From the NCBI RefSeq assembly GCF_004217115.1, contig NZ_SHKN01000001.1, positions 1,863,781-1,927,780 of the forward strand: a DNA stretch of 64,000 bases. The letters are read 5' to 3'. The notes below the pieces were generated by a model, which saw only the letters and a program-made list of their open reading frames with translations, was not told the origin of the DNA and ran no database searches. A program made the translations under genes and the position numbers. The DNA comes from Ancylomarina subtilis. GTDB taxonomy: Bacteria; Bacteroidota; Bacteroidia; Bacteroidales; Marinifilaceae. Shown in pieces: positions 1 through 9,400 of this stretch. Numbering within the stretch: the stretch's first letter is position 1; the number at the start of each line of letters is the position of its first letter.

Positions 1-701
1 AAAGTTCCATGCTCATCGAAAACAGGTTCGTAAACAACTAAACCCGAATTCATAGATGAAAAAAGAGCCTTATACTTACTATCCTCCTCCATCAAGTCAA
101 CATTCACTTCTGCAAAGTCCTTTCTTGAATTTTCATACTGTGTTTTTTGTTTATTTAACTCAAAATCCACTAGTATTCGTTCGGCCTTGTTCAGCATGGT
201 AAACTGATCACGCTCTGCATTAGTAAGTTTATTCCTTGTGCCTTCATAGGAATAATAGGCAGCAATATCTAATTCTACAATGCCCTTAAGTTTGAAAAGA
301 AATTCCTCAATCCGTTTCGTAAAATGATTTTCTTTGCTATCAAGGGCACAGATTGTACCAAAAACATCACCATTAGGATATTTTAAAGGAAATCCCAAGT
401 AAGCAATCATTCCAAATTTAAGATCAGGATTATGATCCCAATTTTCATCAATAAGTGCATTGGAGACTAACAACTTCTTCTCACTTTTGACTACTGTTTC
501 ACAATAAAGTCCGGCCATTTCTTCGACATGTCCAACACGATAAGGGTTGTCAGGACCAATACATCTGGCAAAAACTTCCATTGAATCTTCATTAGCATGC
601 ATAATGAGCGTGACTGGCAAATCAAAAGTTAAACTGAGTAAGTCTAATAATTCTTGCCATTTAGTAAAAATCGATTGAGGAAAAAAATGATCGTCACCCA
701 T
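1..701 (-). CDS. GAF/PAS-domain signalling protein, N-terminal part (probable sensor histidine kinase)
   Basis: The gene starts at the ATG at 701 on the minus strand and runs off the left edge, so only about 233 residues are visible. The start MGDDHFFPQSIF leads into a GAF domain (about residues 8-150). Typical GAF phrases are 'LPVTLIMHANEDS', 'AYLGFPLKYPNGDVFGTICA' and 'LFKLKGIVELDIA'. A PAS-type start follows near residue 220 ('YKALFSSMNSGLVVYEPVFD'). This GAF-then-PAS layout is usual for Bacteroidota hybrid or sensor histidine kinases, but the catalytic part lies outside the window, so the kinase call is inferred. There is no signal peptide or membrane segment in the visible part, suggesting a cytoplasmic sensor. 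It is transcribed divergently from the peptidase gene. Confidence 0.7.
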   Translation of the reverse strand, partial: MGDDHFFPQSIFTKWQELLDLLSLTFDLPVTLIMHANEDSMEVFARCIGPDNPYRVGHVEEMAGLYCETVVKSEKKLLVSNALIDENWDHNPDLKFGMIAYLGFPLKYPNGDVFGTICALDSKENHFTKRIEEFLFKLKGIVELDIAAYYSYEGTRNKLTNAERDQFTMLNKAERILVDFELNKQKTQYENSRKDFAEVNVDLMEEDSKYKALFSSMNSGLVVYEPVFDEHGT

Positions 702-868
702 TGCTTTTCAATATGAAAATTTAGTATTAGGATTTATCAATATCACTAAGGTAGTAAAATAAACAATCATAATAAAATACGATGTAAATTTCGGTTCTGC
801 ATTTACAACAAAAAAGTTATAACTAAAAAACAGATAAAGTCTGCAGTAAGTCCTTTTATATAGCTACT

Positions 869-876
869 TAAATTTG
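869..876 (+). promoter_or_regulatory. Bacteroidota -7 promoter element (TAAATTTG)
   Basis: TAAATTTG matches the Bacteroidota -7 consensus TAnnTTTG and sits 38 bases before the ATG of the S9 peptidase. I see no convincing -33 TTTG at the expected distance, so this is a partial promoter call. Confidence 0.45.
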
Positions 877-914
877 TAATATTGAAGTCTCAACCATGTC
901 AATAAAATATACAT

Positions 915-3500
915 ATGAACAAATTCCTTTCAATTCTGACACTCATTGTCTTCTTTAACTTAAGTGTTAAAGCTGAGAAAAAAACAGACAAAAAAACAAT
1001 TATCTTGAGAGATTGGTTACAGACTGAAGCTATTTCAATTAATCTTCCGGCTTTTAATAACAGTCCGAATATCAATGGGCAGCTCTTCCATTTAAAGGAG
1101 TTACTTCAGGAAAATTATCTTAATAAAGAGAAATTAAGACCATCGGCCAATGAGATTTTAACCTGGAACAATACAAATTTGAAATGGAACAAAGCCAAAC
1201 TCTCAAAGAAAGGCTATTTGAATGCTGATGGTACAGCTAATAGTCTGTCCTATTTTGTATCCTACATTAGTGTAGAACAATGGGCAAAAGCCAAGTTAAT
1301 TATCAATGCATTTCCAATGCTTGAGTTGTATTTGGACGGAAAAAAAATTGCCTCACACTACAATCAGGAAAGTGAAAAAGCGAAAGAAATTTCTTCCAAT
1401 ATCACATTAGAACCGGGTAAGCATTACATCCTAATTAAAGTCTTATCTGAAAACAAAAAAAACAGTTTCAATTTAAAACTGCAGGCAGAAAAAGCATGGT
1501 CAGTTAAAGACTTTACTTTTTCAACAAATCCGGAACACTTCATCACAATTAACAACGTGCTTGACGGGACTAAAGTATCTTCAAGCCAACTTTCGGCAAA
1601 TGGACAGCTTGCCCTAATTTCTTATTCAAGAACCCTCCCTCCATCAGACAAAACTGAACATTGGAAAGAGATCATAGACATCAGGAATCACCATATTTTT
1701 CACTCATTCCGAGGAACAAATCTGGCTGGCATCAAATGGCTACCTAAGGGAAATCAAATTTCTTACACAAAGAATTATAACGACAAAACGTCCATTTTCA
1801 TATATGATCTGGATAAGGGAACCGAAAAAGAGCTCACAAACAATATTGAAGATTTTGAGGATTACTCCTGGACACCTGATGCAAAAAACATCATCTACTC
1901 CCAAGCAAAAGATCACTCTAAAGAATGGAAGATCAGAAAAATTCAGGGTATGGAAGATCGTTTACCCGGATTTAGATATCGTAGTTTTCTGTTTAAACTA
2001 AACGTGAATAGTGGCGTAAAGCAAAGATTAACATTTGGAAATCTTTCTACTCAATTAAACGATATCAGCTCAGACAACCGACATATTCTTTTTTCACAAT
2101 CGAGACCTGATTATAATGAATACCCATACAGCAAACAGAATCTTTATCAAATGGATATCGAAACCTTTAAGGTTGATACCATCTGGAAAGACAAACTATT
2201 TGGGGGGACGGCGCTCTATTCTCCTGATGAAACTGAAATTCTGGTACAAGGAGGTCCATCGTGCTTTGGGAAATTAGGTGAGAATATTGGAAAACAAAAG
2301 TTAGCCAACAATTACGATGGACAACTATATATTATGGACTTAAAAACAAGTCAGGTTAAGCCCATCACATATCATTTCAACCCTGCAGTCGGAGCCACAG
2401 TGTGGAATAAGAAAGACGGGCACATCTATTTTACAGCAAATGATAAAGATTACGTTCGCTTGTTTAAATATAACTTAAATGATCAATCGTTTACCAAACT
2501 AAACATCAGTAGTGATGTGGTTAAAAATTTTGATATTTCAAGCGATGGCTCAACGCTATCCTATATTGCCTGCAGCATATCAAGTCCATACAAAGCTTAC
2601 ACTTATGATTTTGCGAAAGCTGAATCAACAAAACTATCTGACCCTGAAAAGAAAAAATTTGAACAGGTTAAATTCGGGAAAACAGAAGATTGGAATTTCA
2701 CTAAGGAAGATGGAAAAACAATTATGGGTCGTGTTTATTATCCGCCAAATTTCGACGCAAATAAAAAGTACCCAATGATCGTCAACTATTATGCCGGTAC
2801 CGTTCCTGTTGAACGCAGTTTTGGTGGACGTTATCCTTTAAACTTATATGCTGCAATGGGCTATGTTGTTTATTTACTACAACCCAGTGGTGCAACGGGT
2901 TTCGGGCAAGAGTTTTCAGCAGAACACCAAAACAACTGGGGTATTACTACTGCCGATGAAATTATCGAAGGAACCAAACAATTCATTGCATCTCACCCAT
3001 TTGTAAACGCAGATAAAATTGGATGTATTGGTGCATCATATGGTGGATTTATGACCATGTTGCTACAAACCAGAACAGATATCTTTGCCGCAGCAATTTC
3101 TCATGCAGGTATTAGTGATATTACTTCGTATTGGGGAGAAGGCTATTGGGGATATACCTACAGTGTTAATGCCACAGGACAATCATTCCCATGGAGTCAC
3201 CGTAAAATATTTGTTGATCAAAGCCCCTTGTTTAGCGCTGATAAAGTAACAACACCTATGCTACTTATTCACGGTAGTGTAGATACCAATGTGCCTCTTG
3301 GAGAAAGTATTCAGATGTACCAGGCTCTTAAACTTTTAGGAAAAGAAGTTGATTTTGTGCAAGTTAAAAATCAAAATCATCATATTTTAAACTATACGCA
3401 ACGTATTTTATGGAACAATACCATTTTTGCATACTTTGCGAAACATCTAAAAGATCAAAGAGAGTGGTGGAATGCTCTATATCCCGATCAGAACCTCTAA
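915..3500 (+). CDS. S9 family prolyl oligopeptidase / dipeptidyl-peptidase-like serine peptidase
   Basis: This 861-residue protein begins with a signal peptide (about residues 1-20, hydrophobic LSILTLIVFFNLSV), so it should act in the periplasm or on the cell surface. Residues 200-590 look like a WD40/TolB-type beta-propeller ('WLPKGNQISYTKN', 'YSPDETEILVQGG'). From about 620 comes the alpha/beta hydrolase domain of peptidase family S9. The catalytic triad is visible: Ser708 in GASYGG, Asp790 in HGSVDTNVP, and His822 in NQNHHI. The family cleaves short peptides, often after proline or alanine. The roughly 180 residues between signal peptide and propeller look like a small beta-rich domain of unknown role. 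It ends at a strong hairpin terminator and is probably monocistronic. Confidence 0.9.
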   Translation: MNKFLSILTLIVFFNLSVKAEKKTDKKTIILRDWLQTEAISINLPAFNNSPNINGQLFHLKELLQENYLNKEKLRPSANEILTWNNTNLKWNKAKLSKKGYLNADGTANSLSYFVSYISVEQWAKAKLIINAFPMLELYLDGKKIASHYNQESEKAKEISSNITLEPGKHYILIKVLSENKKNSFNLKLQAEKAWSVKDFTFSTNPEHFITINNVLDGTKVSSSQLSANGQLALISYSRTLPPSDKTEHWKEIIDIRNHHIFHSFRGTNLAGIKWLPKGNQISYTKNYNDKTSIFIYDLDKGTEKELTNNIEDFEDYSWTPDAKNIIYSQAKDHSKEWKIRKIQGMEDRLPGFRYRSFLFKLNVNSGVKQRLTFGNLSTQLNDISSDNRHILFSQSRPDYNEYPYSKQNLYQMDIETFKVDTIWKDKLFGGTALYSPDETEILVQGGPSCFGKLGENIGKQKLANNYDGQLYIMDLKTSQVKPITYHFNPAVGATVWNKKDGHIYFTANDKDYVRLFKYNLNDQSFTKLNISSDVVKNFDISSDGSTLSYIACSISSPYKAYTYDFAKAESTKLSDPEKKKFEQVKFGKTEDWNFTKEDGKTIMGRVYYPPNFDANKKYPMIVNYYAGTVPVERSFGGRYPLNLYAAMGYVVYLLQPSGATGFGQEFSAEHQNNWGITTADEIIEGTKQFIASHPFVNADKIGCIGASYGGFMTMLLQTRTDIFAAAISHAGISDITSYWGEGYWGYTYSVNATGQSFPWSHRKIFVDQSPLFSADKVTTPMLLIHGSVDTNVPLGESIQMYQALKLLGKEVDFVQVKNQNHHILNYTQRILWNNTIFAYFAKHLKDQREWWNALYPDQNL

Positions 3501-3525
3501 ACGAAACCTCTACGCGTATATATTT

Positions 3526-3556
3526 AAGCAGATGCCAGTCATCTGCTTTTTTTTTT
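3526..3556 (+). terminator. Rho-independent terminator after the S9 peptidase
   Basis: Perfect 9-bp stem AAGCAGATG / CATCTGCTT with a 5-base loop, followed by a run of T. Confidence 0.9.
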
Positions 3557-3669
3557 GCAAACCTGTCAACTTGCTTATAAACAAGAACAATATAGAGATC
3601 AAAAAACTCAATTAGTTTATATCTGTCAAATCACATATCTTAGATTCATTATATCAAAAAAAGCAACAT

Positions 3670-4440
3670 ATGTTAATCCTTATATCGCCAGCAAAATCTC
3701 TGGACTTTGAGACCAAGAGCACAAGTCAAAACTTTACAGAAGCTGCATTTCTTAAAGAATCTCAAGCCTTAATTAAACTTCTTAGAAGACTTTCTACAGA
3801 TGAAATTGCTGATTTTATGGGTATCAGTCCAAAATTGGCTCAGTTAAACTTCGAACGTTTTTTGAATTGGCAATTGCCATTTGATATGGAAAATGCGAAA
3901 CAGGCTATTCTCGCTTTTAAGGGCGATGTATACACAGGCCTTGATGCTGAGAGTTTAAGCGAAACTGAACTGCAAACAGCTCAAAAGGATTTAAGAATCC
4001 TATCCGGACTTTATGGTGTCTTAAAACCACTTGATTTGATACAAGCCTATCGTCTTGAAATGGGCAAAAAACTTCAAACAAGTAAAGGGATTAATTTATA
4101 TGAGTTTTGGGGTGATAAAATCACCAATGAAATCAACAAAACACTGAGTGAAAAAGGAGATCAGTACCTGATAAATTTAGCTTCAAACGAATATTTTAAA
4201 TCCGTTGACAAGAAAAAGCTTAAGGCCGAAATTATAACCCCCATCTTTAAAGACCTAAAAAACGGGCAATACAAGGTCATTAGCTTCTTTGCCAAAAAGG
4301 CACGTGGCCTGATGACTCGTTTTATAATTCAAAATCAGATTACCGATCCCGAACACCTGAAAGCATTCGATTCCGAAGGTTATATTTTTAATCCGAATCT
4401 TTCGAAAAATAATGAATTAGTCTTCACAAGAGAACAATAA
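3670..4440 (+). CDS. yaaA: Peroxide stress protein YaaA (DUF328 family)
   Basis: The 256 residues match the length of E. coli YaaA (about 258) and show the family hallmarks: the start MLILISPAKSLDFE, 'AILAFKGDVYTGLDA', 'LRILSGLYGVLKPLD', 'YRLEMGKKL' and the C-terminal 'VISFFAKKARGLMTRFII'. YaaA is cytoplasmic, is reported to bind DNA, and in E. coli lowers free iron during hydrogen peroxide stress, limiting Fenton damage. The exact biochemistry is still debated. It stands alone here, 169 bases after the peptidase gene, whose terminator separates the two. Confidence 0.95.
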   Translation: MLILISPAKSLDFETKSTSQNFTEAAFLKESQALIKLLRRLSTDEIADFMGISPKLAQLNFERFLNWQLPFDMENAKQAILAFKGDVYTGLDAESLSETELQTAQKDLRILSGLYGVLKPLDLIQAYRLEMGKKLQTSKGINLYEFWGDKITNEINKTLSEKGDQYLINLASNEYFKSVDKKKLKAEIITPIFKDLKNGQYKVISFFAKKARGLMTRFIIQNQITDPEHLKAFDSEGYIFNPNLSKNNELVFTREQ

Positions 4441-4557
4441 AAAAAGACTTTGAGTTCTTGTTTTTTCTTTGATTTTTTCATAAGTTTAGAGGAGTACAAG
4501 TAACAACCTGTAACAATTGTTTTCAACGAATAAAGTACCACTAAATCCCTCTTATAT

Positions 4558-5268
4558 ATGACTGAATCGACTGAAATTAAATATGGAAGCCTTATAAAAG
4601 AAGAGGCTTTTGAGCTTATAGAAGGTGCTGTTCTTCCCAATACTTTGGTGCTGGAATCTAAAAATCCTTTCCCTGGATTTTATGAATATTACGACAATTT
4701 ACAAAAGGATATCACACCTCATTACATCTATCTGGTAACAGATAAAAAATACGATCTGGAGCAATTTACCCGCGTCACTCAGAAGATTATGGCAGATACA
4801 AACAAAAAGTATCATGCTGCATTGGGAACAATTACAATTTTCAATACTGTTTATGATGTGATTAGAGTTCGACATATAGAACAATATGCTGATATTAAGG
4901 AACTGCAAGCCTATTACGTATCTTTAGGTATTAACTTTAAGGATAAACCTTCGAAATTCGATCATGAAAACGGAATTACCCGCTTAAATAAATTTTTCTC
5001 CTTAGAAAAAGTAGAGGATGATTATTATTTCGATAGTGTAGAGGCTAACCATGGTTACTTTAAAATACCCAAATACCTTTCCTGGAGCGAATTTGAGCAA
5101 CTTACAAAGCAAGTGAAGTATAATATGGACCTGCTTCATTTTGATGCCTCAATTGGCTTTATTTACGACCATTTTAAAGCAATTGACATCATTCGTATTT
5201 ATGCTGAAAATTTAAGCCTGGATATGCTTAAACAAATCAGGAAGAAATATCTTGTACGAATCAAATAA
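4558..5268 (+). CDS. Conserved-looking hypothetical protein
   Basis: I do not recognise this 236-residue protein. It has no signal peptide and no membrane segment, and is rich in Tyr, Asp, Lys and Ile, suggesting a soluble cytoplasmic protein. Notable stretches are 'NPFPGFYEYY' near residue 37, 'KKYHAALGTITIFNTVYDVIRVR' in the middle, and an acidic/aromatic C-terminal half ('DDYYFDS', 'FDASIGFIYDHFKAIDIIRI'). Alternating strands and helices suggest an ordered alpha/beta fold. Codon use looks like its neighbours, so it is likely a real, resident gene. It lies 117 bases after yaaA and ends at a hairpin shared with the convergent PorP/SprF gene. Confidence 0.75.
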   Translation: MTESTEIKYGSLIKEEAFELIEGAVLPNTLVLESKNPFPGFYEYYDNLQKDITPHYIYLVTDKKYDLEQFTRVTQKIMADTNKKYHAALGTITIFNTVYDVIRVRHIEQYADIKELQAYYVSLGINFKDKPSKFDHENGITRLNKFFSLEKVEDDYYFDSVEANHGYFKIPKYLSWSEFEQLTKQVKYNMDLLHFDASIGFIYDHFKAIDIIRIYAENLSLDMLKQIRKKYLVRIK

Positions 5269-5290
5269 ATTGATTCTTACATGAAATAAT

Positions 5291-5322
5291 AAAGGAGCAA
5301 ATTCAATTGAATTTGCTCCTTT
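5291..5322. terminator. Bidirectional terminator between the hypothetical gene and porP/sprF-like gene
   Basis: A 32-base near-perfect palindrome with arms AAAGGAGCAAATTC / GAATTTGCTCCTTT, flanked by A-rich and T-rich tracts, between two convergent genes. Confidence 0.85.
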
Positions 5323-5328
5323 ATTATT

Positions 5329-6318
5329 TTAGAATTGAGGATATCTAACCCGATTGGGTCTACGCCTTCTTTTTCTCTTTTCAAAAGCAAGAGGAAATGA
5401 GAATGATAACTCATGGGCTCCTGTATTTGTTTGCACCAATTTAGTTATTGTATAATCAAAGCTATAAGCGAGTTTAAATCGATCCGTAACAATACCTGCC
5501 ATCAGAATAACAGCATCGTAATTCAGCTGAAAATTTTGATTAAACCAGAATCCAAAAACCAAGGAACTCTTACTCACATACATCCCATAGTTCATCTGGG
5601 TAAACTCACCTTGTTTCTGAAACAACAGGGCGGGTGATAAAACCAAGCCATTTCCACGCGTTTGTCCTGATAAAGCAAATTCAGCTCCTGCATGAAAGGT
5701 GTATTTGGCATTCAACTGATCATCCTCAAAATCATCAAAACTAAGGTTAGGCTGATTCACATGACTAGCTGCGGCTCCGAAATAATAGTTCTTATAATAG
5801 GCCATTATACCCACAGAAAAGTCCATCCCATTCCAGCTTCTGTTACTGGGATCACCCGATGTGTTATGTGGAAAAACATCCCCGTAAATAGGTGAAATCT
5901 GGTCGGGAAATCTTAAATCTTTAAAATTTAACTTTTTCTGTATCACAGATGCTTGAATGGCTGGTCGAAAAACCAACTCATTATTGATCCTCAAAAAGAA
6001 TGAATAAGCCCCCGAAAATGATGTTGTTGTAATGGCACCATCCCCTTGGTCATCTTGCATCACTAAAAAACCTAAACCACCATTCAACCCTGAGAAAAAA
6101 TTATCATATGAAACACTATAAGAGACATATGGATAATCCAGATTGGGCCACTGATTTCGATAATTTAAACTCAAATTAGCATGATCTGAAGAACCAGCCA
6201 AGGCAGGATTCAGATATAATTTATTTGCATAGAACTGAGAGAAGCGAATATCCTGAGCACGACCTATTAAGCTTATTCCAAAAACAAAGAAGATAATAGA
6301 AAGTATAAGCTTATTCAT
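5329..6318 (-). CDS. PorP/SprF family type IX secretion membrane protein
   Basis: This is a 329-residue outer-membrane beta-barrel protein with a signal peptide (about residues 1-21, ending in RAQ). The family signature is clear directly after it: 'DIRFSQFYANKLYLNPALAG' then 'NYRNQWP'. The rest is made of alternating beta strands as in the T9SS PorP/SprF family. In Flavobacterium johnsoniae, SprF sits beside the giant adhesin SprB and is needed for its secretion. Here the gene lies 147 bases downstream of a giant type B T9SS substrate on the same strand, so a partner role in displaying one or both giants is a strong inference. The basic C-terminus (KRKRRRRPNRVRYPQF) is unusually arginine-rich. 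Confidence 0.9.
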   Translation of the reverse strand: MNKLILSIIFFVFGISLIGRAQDIRFSQFYANKLYLNPALAGSSDHANLSLNYRNQWPNLDYPYVSYSVSYDNFFSGLNGGLGFLVMQDDQGDGAITTTSFSGAYSFFLRINNELVFRPAIQASVIQKKLNFKDLRFPDQISPIYGDVFPHNTSGDPSNRSWNGMDFSVGIMAYYKNYYFGAAASHVNQPNLSFDDFEDDQLNAKYTFHAGAEFALSGQTRGNGLVLSPALLFQKQGEFTQMNYGMYVSKSSLVFGFWFNQNFQLNYDAVILMAGIVTDRFKLAYSFDYTITKLVQTNTGAHELSFSFPLAFEKRKRRRRPNRVRYPQF

Positions 6319-6465
6319 GTATTTATTAAATTATTTTGTGCTATCCTATTTGAATGATCAACGTTTACTGACCACAAAAAGAACAATTATTTCCTTTATA
6401 TCTTTATAAATTAAATCAATTCTTTCTTACTGAAAGGTATTTCTTATTTTTCAGAAATCAAAAAC

Positions 6466-9400
6466 TTACCTAACCAAGGTCATATAGCCTTTTTCCGTGG
6501 CTTTACCATCGAGAATTAAAATCCATACATAAACGCCCGTTGGACATTTTTCCCCGCGGTAAGTTCCATCCCAACCACCACCATATCCAGCTTCAGTCGA
6601 TCGATGCATTAGCTCACCCCAACGATTATATACATAGAATTCGAATTTCTTATCGATATTAATTTCCTTTAAATAGAAACGATCATTTTCATTGCCGGAA
6701 CCTGGAGTAAAGGCATTAGGTGATTCAATTCCAACGGGTTTAACTTCAACCACAACAGTATCAGTTGCAACACATCCAATTTTATCAACCACTTTCAAGC
6801 TATAAGTATCAGACTCACTCACCTCCAGTTGTGGCAATACACTACCATCACTCCACTCGTATACATACGGGCCAAAATCAGAATTGAGATCAGGGTCTAG
6901 CGTAACGGTCTGGCCTTCGAATATTATAATTCCAGGCTGAATTGTATTGTCCAATTCAAATTCAGGTAATGGATTCAATTTTATCTTTTGCACCTCTGTA
7001 CAACCAAATTCATTACTAACACTTAACTCGTATTCGCCTGGCGTATCAATTGTTCGCTCCCAAGCTGTATACCCATCACTCCATACAGCATTCTCTAGAT
7101 CTCGAGTGTTAATTTCAATAGATTCACCCTCACATAAAAATTGAGACTCACCTATTTCCGGATTCGCTCTCACATCAACTTTAACAGAAGCTTCTGCAAC
7201 ACAACCATACATGTCGCTAACATTGATCGTGAAATTATGAAGCCCAACCGATAAGTCTTCCAATTGAGGATCCCGAACAGTTGATTTACTCAATTGTTCT
7301 TTATCTGAAGTCCAATTAATTTCAGAAACTGCACCAACAATATCCGTTGTTAGAACCAATGGTTTACATTGTCCAATAATGGTATCATTTATCGTTGTAA
7401 TTACCGGTAGCGGTGCCACATTTACATTAACAATATCATTCCCCACACAGCCATGTTTATCAACAACAAAAGCAACATATCTTTCAGATTCTCCTGAAGT
7501 AAATACGGGTGTTTTTGATGTTGGATCATCCAAATAACGACTTGGTGACCATTTGATATTATCAAGTTCAGTTTCAGCCCAAAGTTGTTTGCTCTTGCAG
7601 GCACCAACAGTGACATCTTCTATCAGTTTAACAACTGGCAATGAATCGATCATCATCACTTTTTCTTCTGTTGTATTTGAACACCCATTCTCATCAGTAT
7701 ACGAATATCGAATAGGGTACTCTCCTTTACCGGTACCCGGACTAAAAGAGCGTTCACGCACACCATTGACCCAATAAATACCTCCCTCAGGCAAACCTCC
7801 TGTCAATTGAAATTCAGGTTCGCACAAACCATGAGAATCAAGATTTGACAAACTCACATCAGGCAGAGGATGTAGTTTCACCAATGAATCAATCTGAGAA
7901 TAACATCCGGTTTCTTCATCAACAATTCTGATACTGATATTCCCATTCTCCAATGTTCCCCAGGTAATCTTCGTTTTTTCACCCTCATTAGGAGTCGTAA
8001 ACTCACCTCCTTCAACTTGCCACAAATAATTAATTTCCGGCTGAACTGAAGTGGTATAAGTGACACGGTCCTCCAATACACAAAGCTCCATTCGACCATA
8101 GATTTGTGAGTTTGGTAAGGCATTAACATCCAATCGTTTTGAATCAGAATAGCGCTTTGAGGTACATTCATCTGACAATTCACAGGTATAATAACCACGA
8201 TTTGCTAACGAACTTTTATCAATTTGATAAGTTGGGTTTGTTGCGCCATCAATAGCGTCTCCGTTAAATAGCCACTGATACTGAACATTGCGTCCTTCTG
8301 CCTCAACAGCGAACTCTGCAGATTCTCCATCACAAACCTCAAGGTTACCACTCTCATTTAAAACCTTTAAACCCGGGATAACTGACAAAACCATATCGGG
8401 ACTAATGAGCTCCTGACCACATGATGAATTTACAGCACAAATATAGGTTCCCGCTTTGCTTTGAGTTATATTTTGAATTGTTAATAACGAACTTGTCTCA
8501 CCAAAAAGATCAAGTCCATCTTTTTTCCATTGATATCTTATATTGTCTCCGCCATAATTCACTCTGAAATTGACCACGTCGGTATTCTCACAAACTTCAA
8601 CACTTTCGCTATGGCTGATATAATATGGTAGTTTGTAAACTTTAAGTTGAGCTTCACTATCAACATACCCACATTTACCAGATACGTCTAGTCGATACTC
8701 TCCTGCTTGTCCCAATTGTAAATTTTCAATATTCAAAATTGCCTCTGTCGAAATCGTCTCTCCTTTATATTGCCAGTTGTAGGTCAAATTTGAACCATTA
8801 ACATCAGCACTCCAGAGAAGCGTTTCATTCTCACACAGGTTCTTATCTTTCAGATTTGAATTCAACACGGTTAATTTATTTACAATAATATCTACCTTTT
8901 CAGAAAATTTATCCCCTTCACCATTGATCTCACAACGATATTGACCAGCATCACTATAATCAAGTTCAGAAATAAAAAGACTTAATTTATGCTGATCCAA
9001 ACTGATATCATCTTTAAACCAATTGATATCATAAACTTCACCCGTCACTTCAATATTTAATGATAAAGGGTCTCCAAAACATTTTTCAATTTGAACGAAT
9101 TTGTTCAAACCATTAACAACTTTTATTGGATCTTTTATTGTCAGAAATCCGGAAGTATATCTATTACCACAAGTTCCGCCAATATAACAAGCATATTCAC
9201 CACCATCAGCAAGTGTCAAATTATTCAGCACGAGTCTTGAACTTGTCTCTGTTAATAGCTTATCAACACCATCCTTATTTATATGATGCCATTCGTAAGT
9301 CAGATTACTTCCTTTGACATCCAAATCAAATTCATAATCACTATCAACATAAACCACTTCACTCTTAATTGAAGACTGAAGAATTGTATTCGGATTTACA

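Noticed and set aside
4380-4640. Minus-strand 86-codon reading frame over the yaaA / hypothetical junction
   Set aside because: It overlaps the ends of two credible plus-strand genes and has no coding character of its own.
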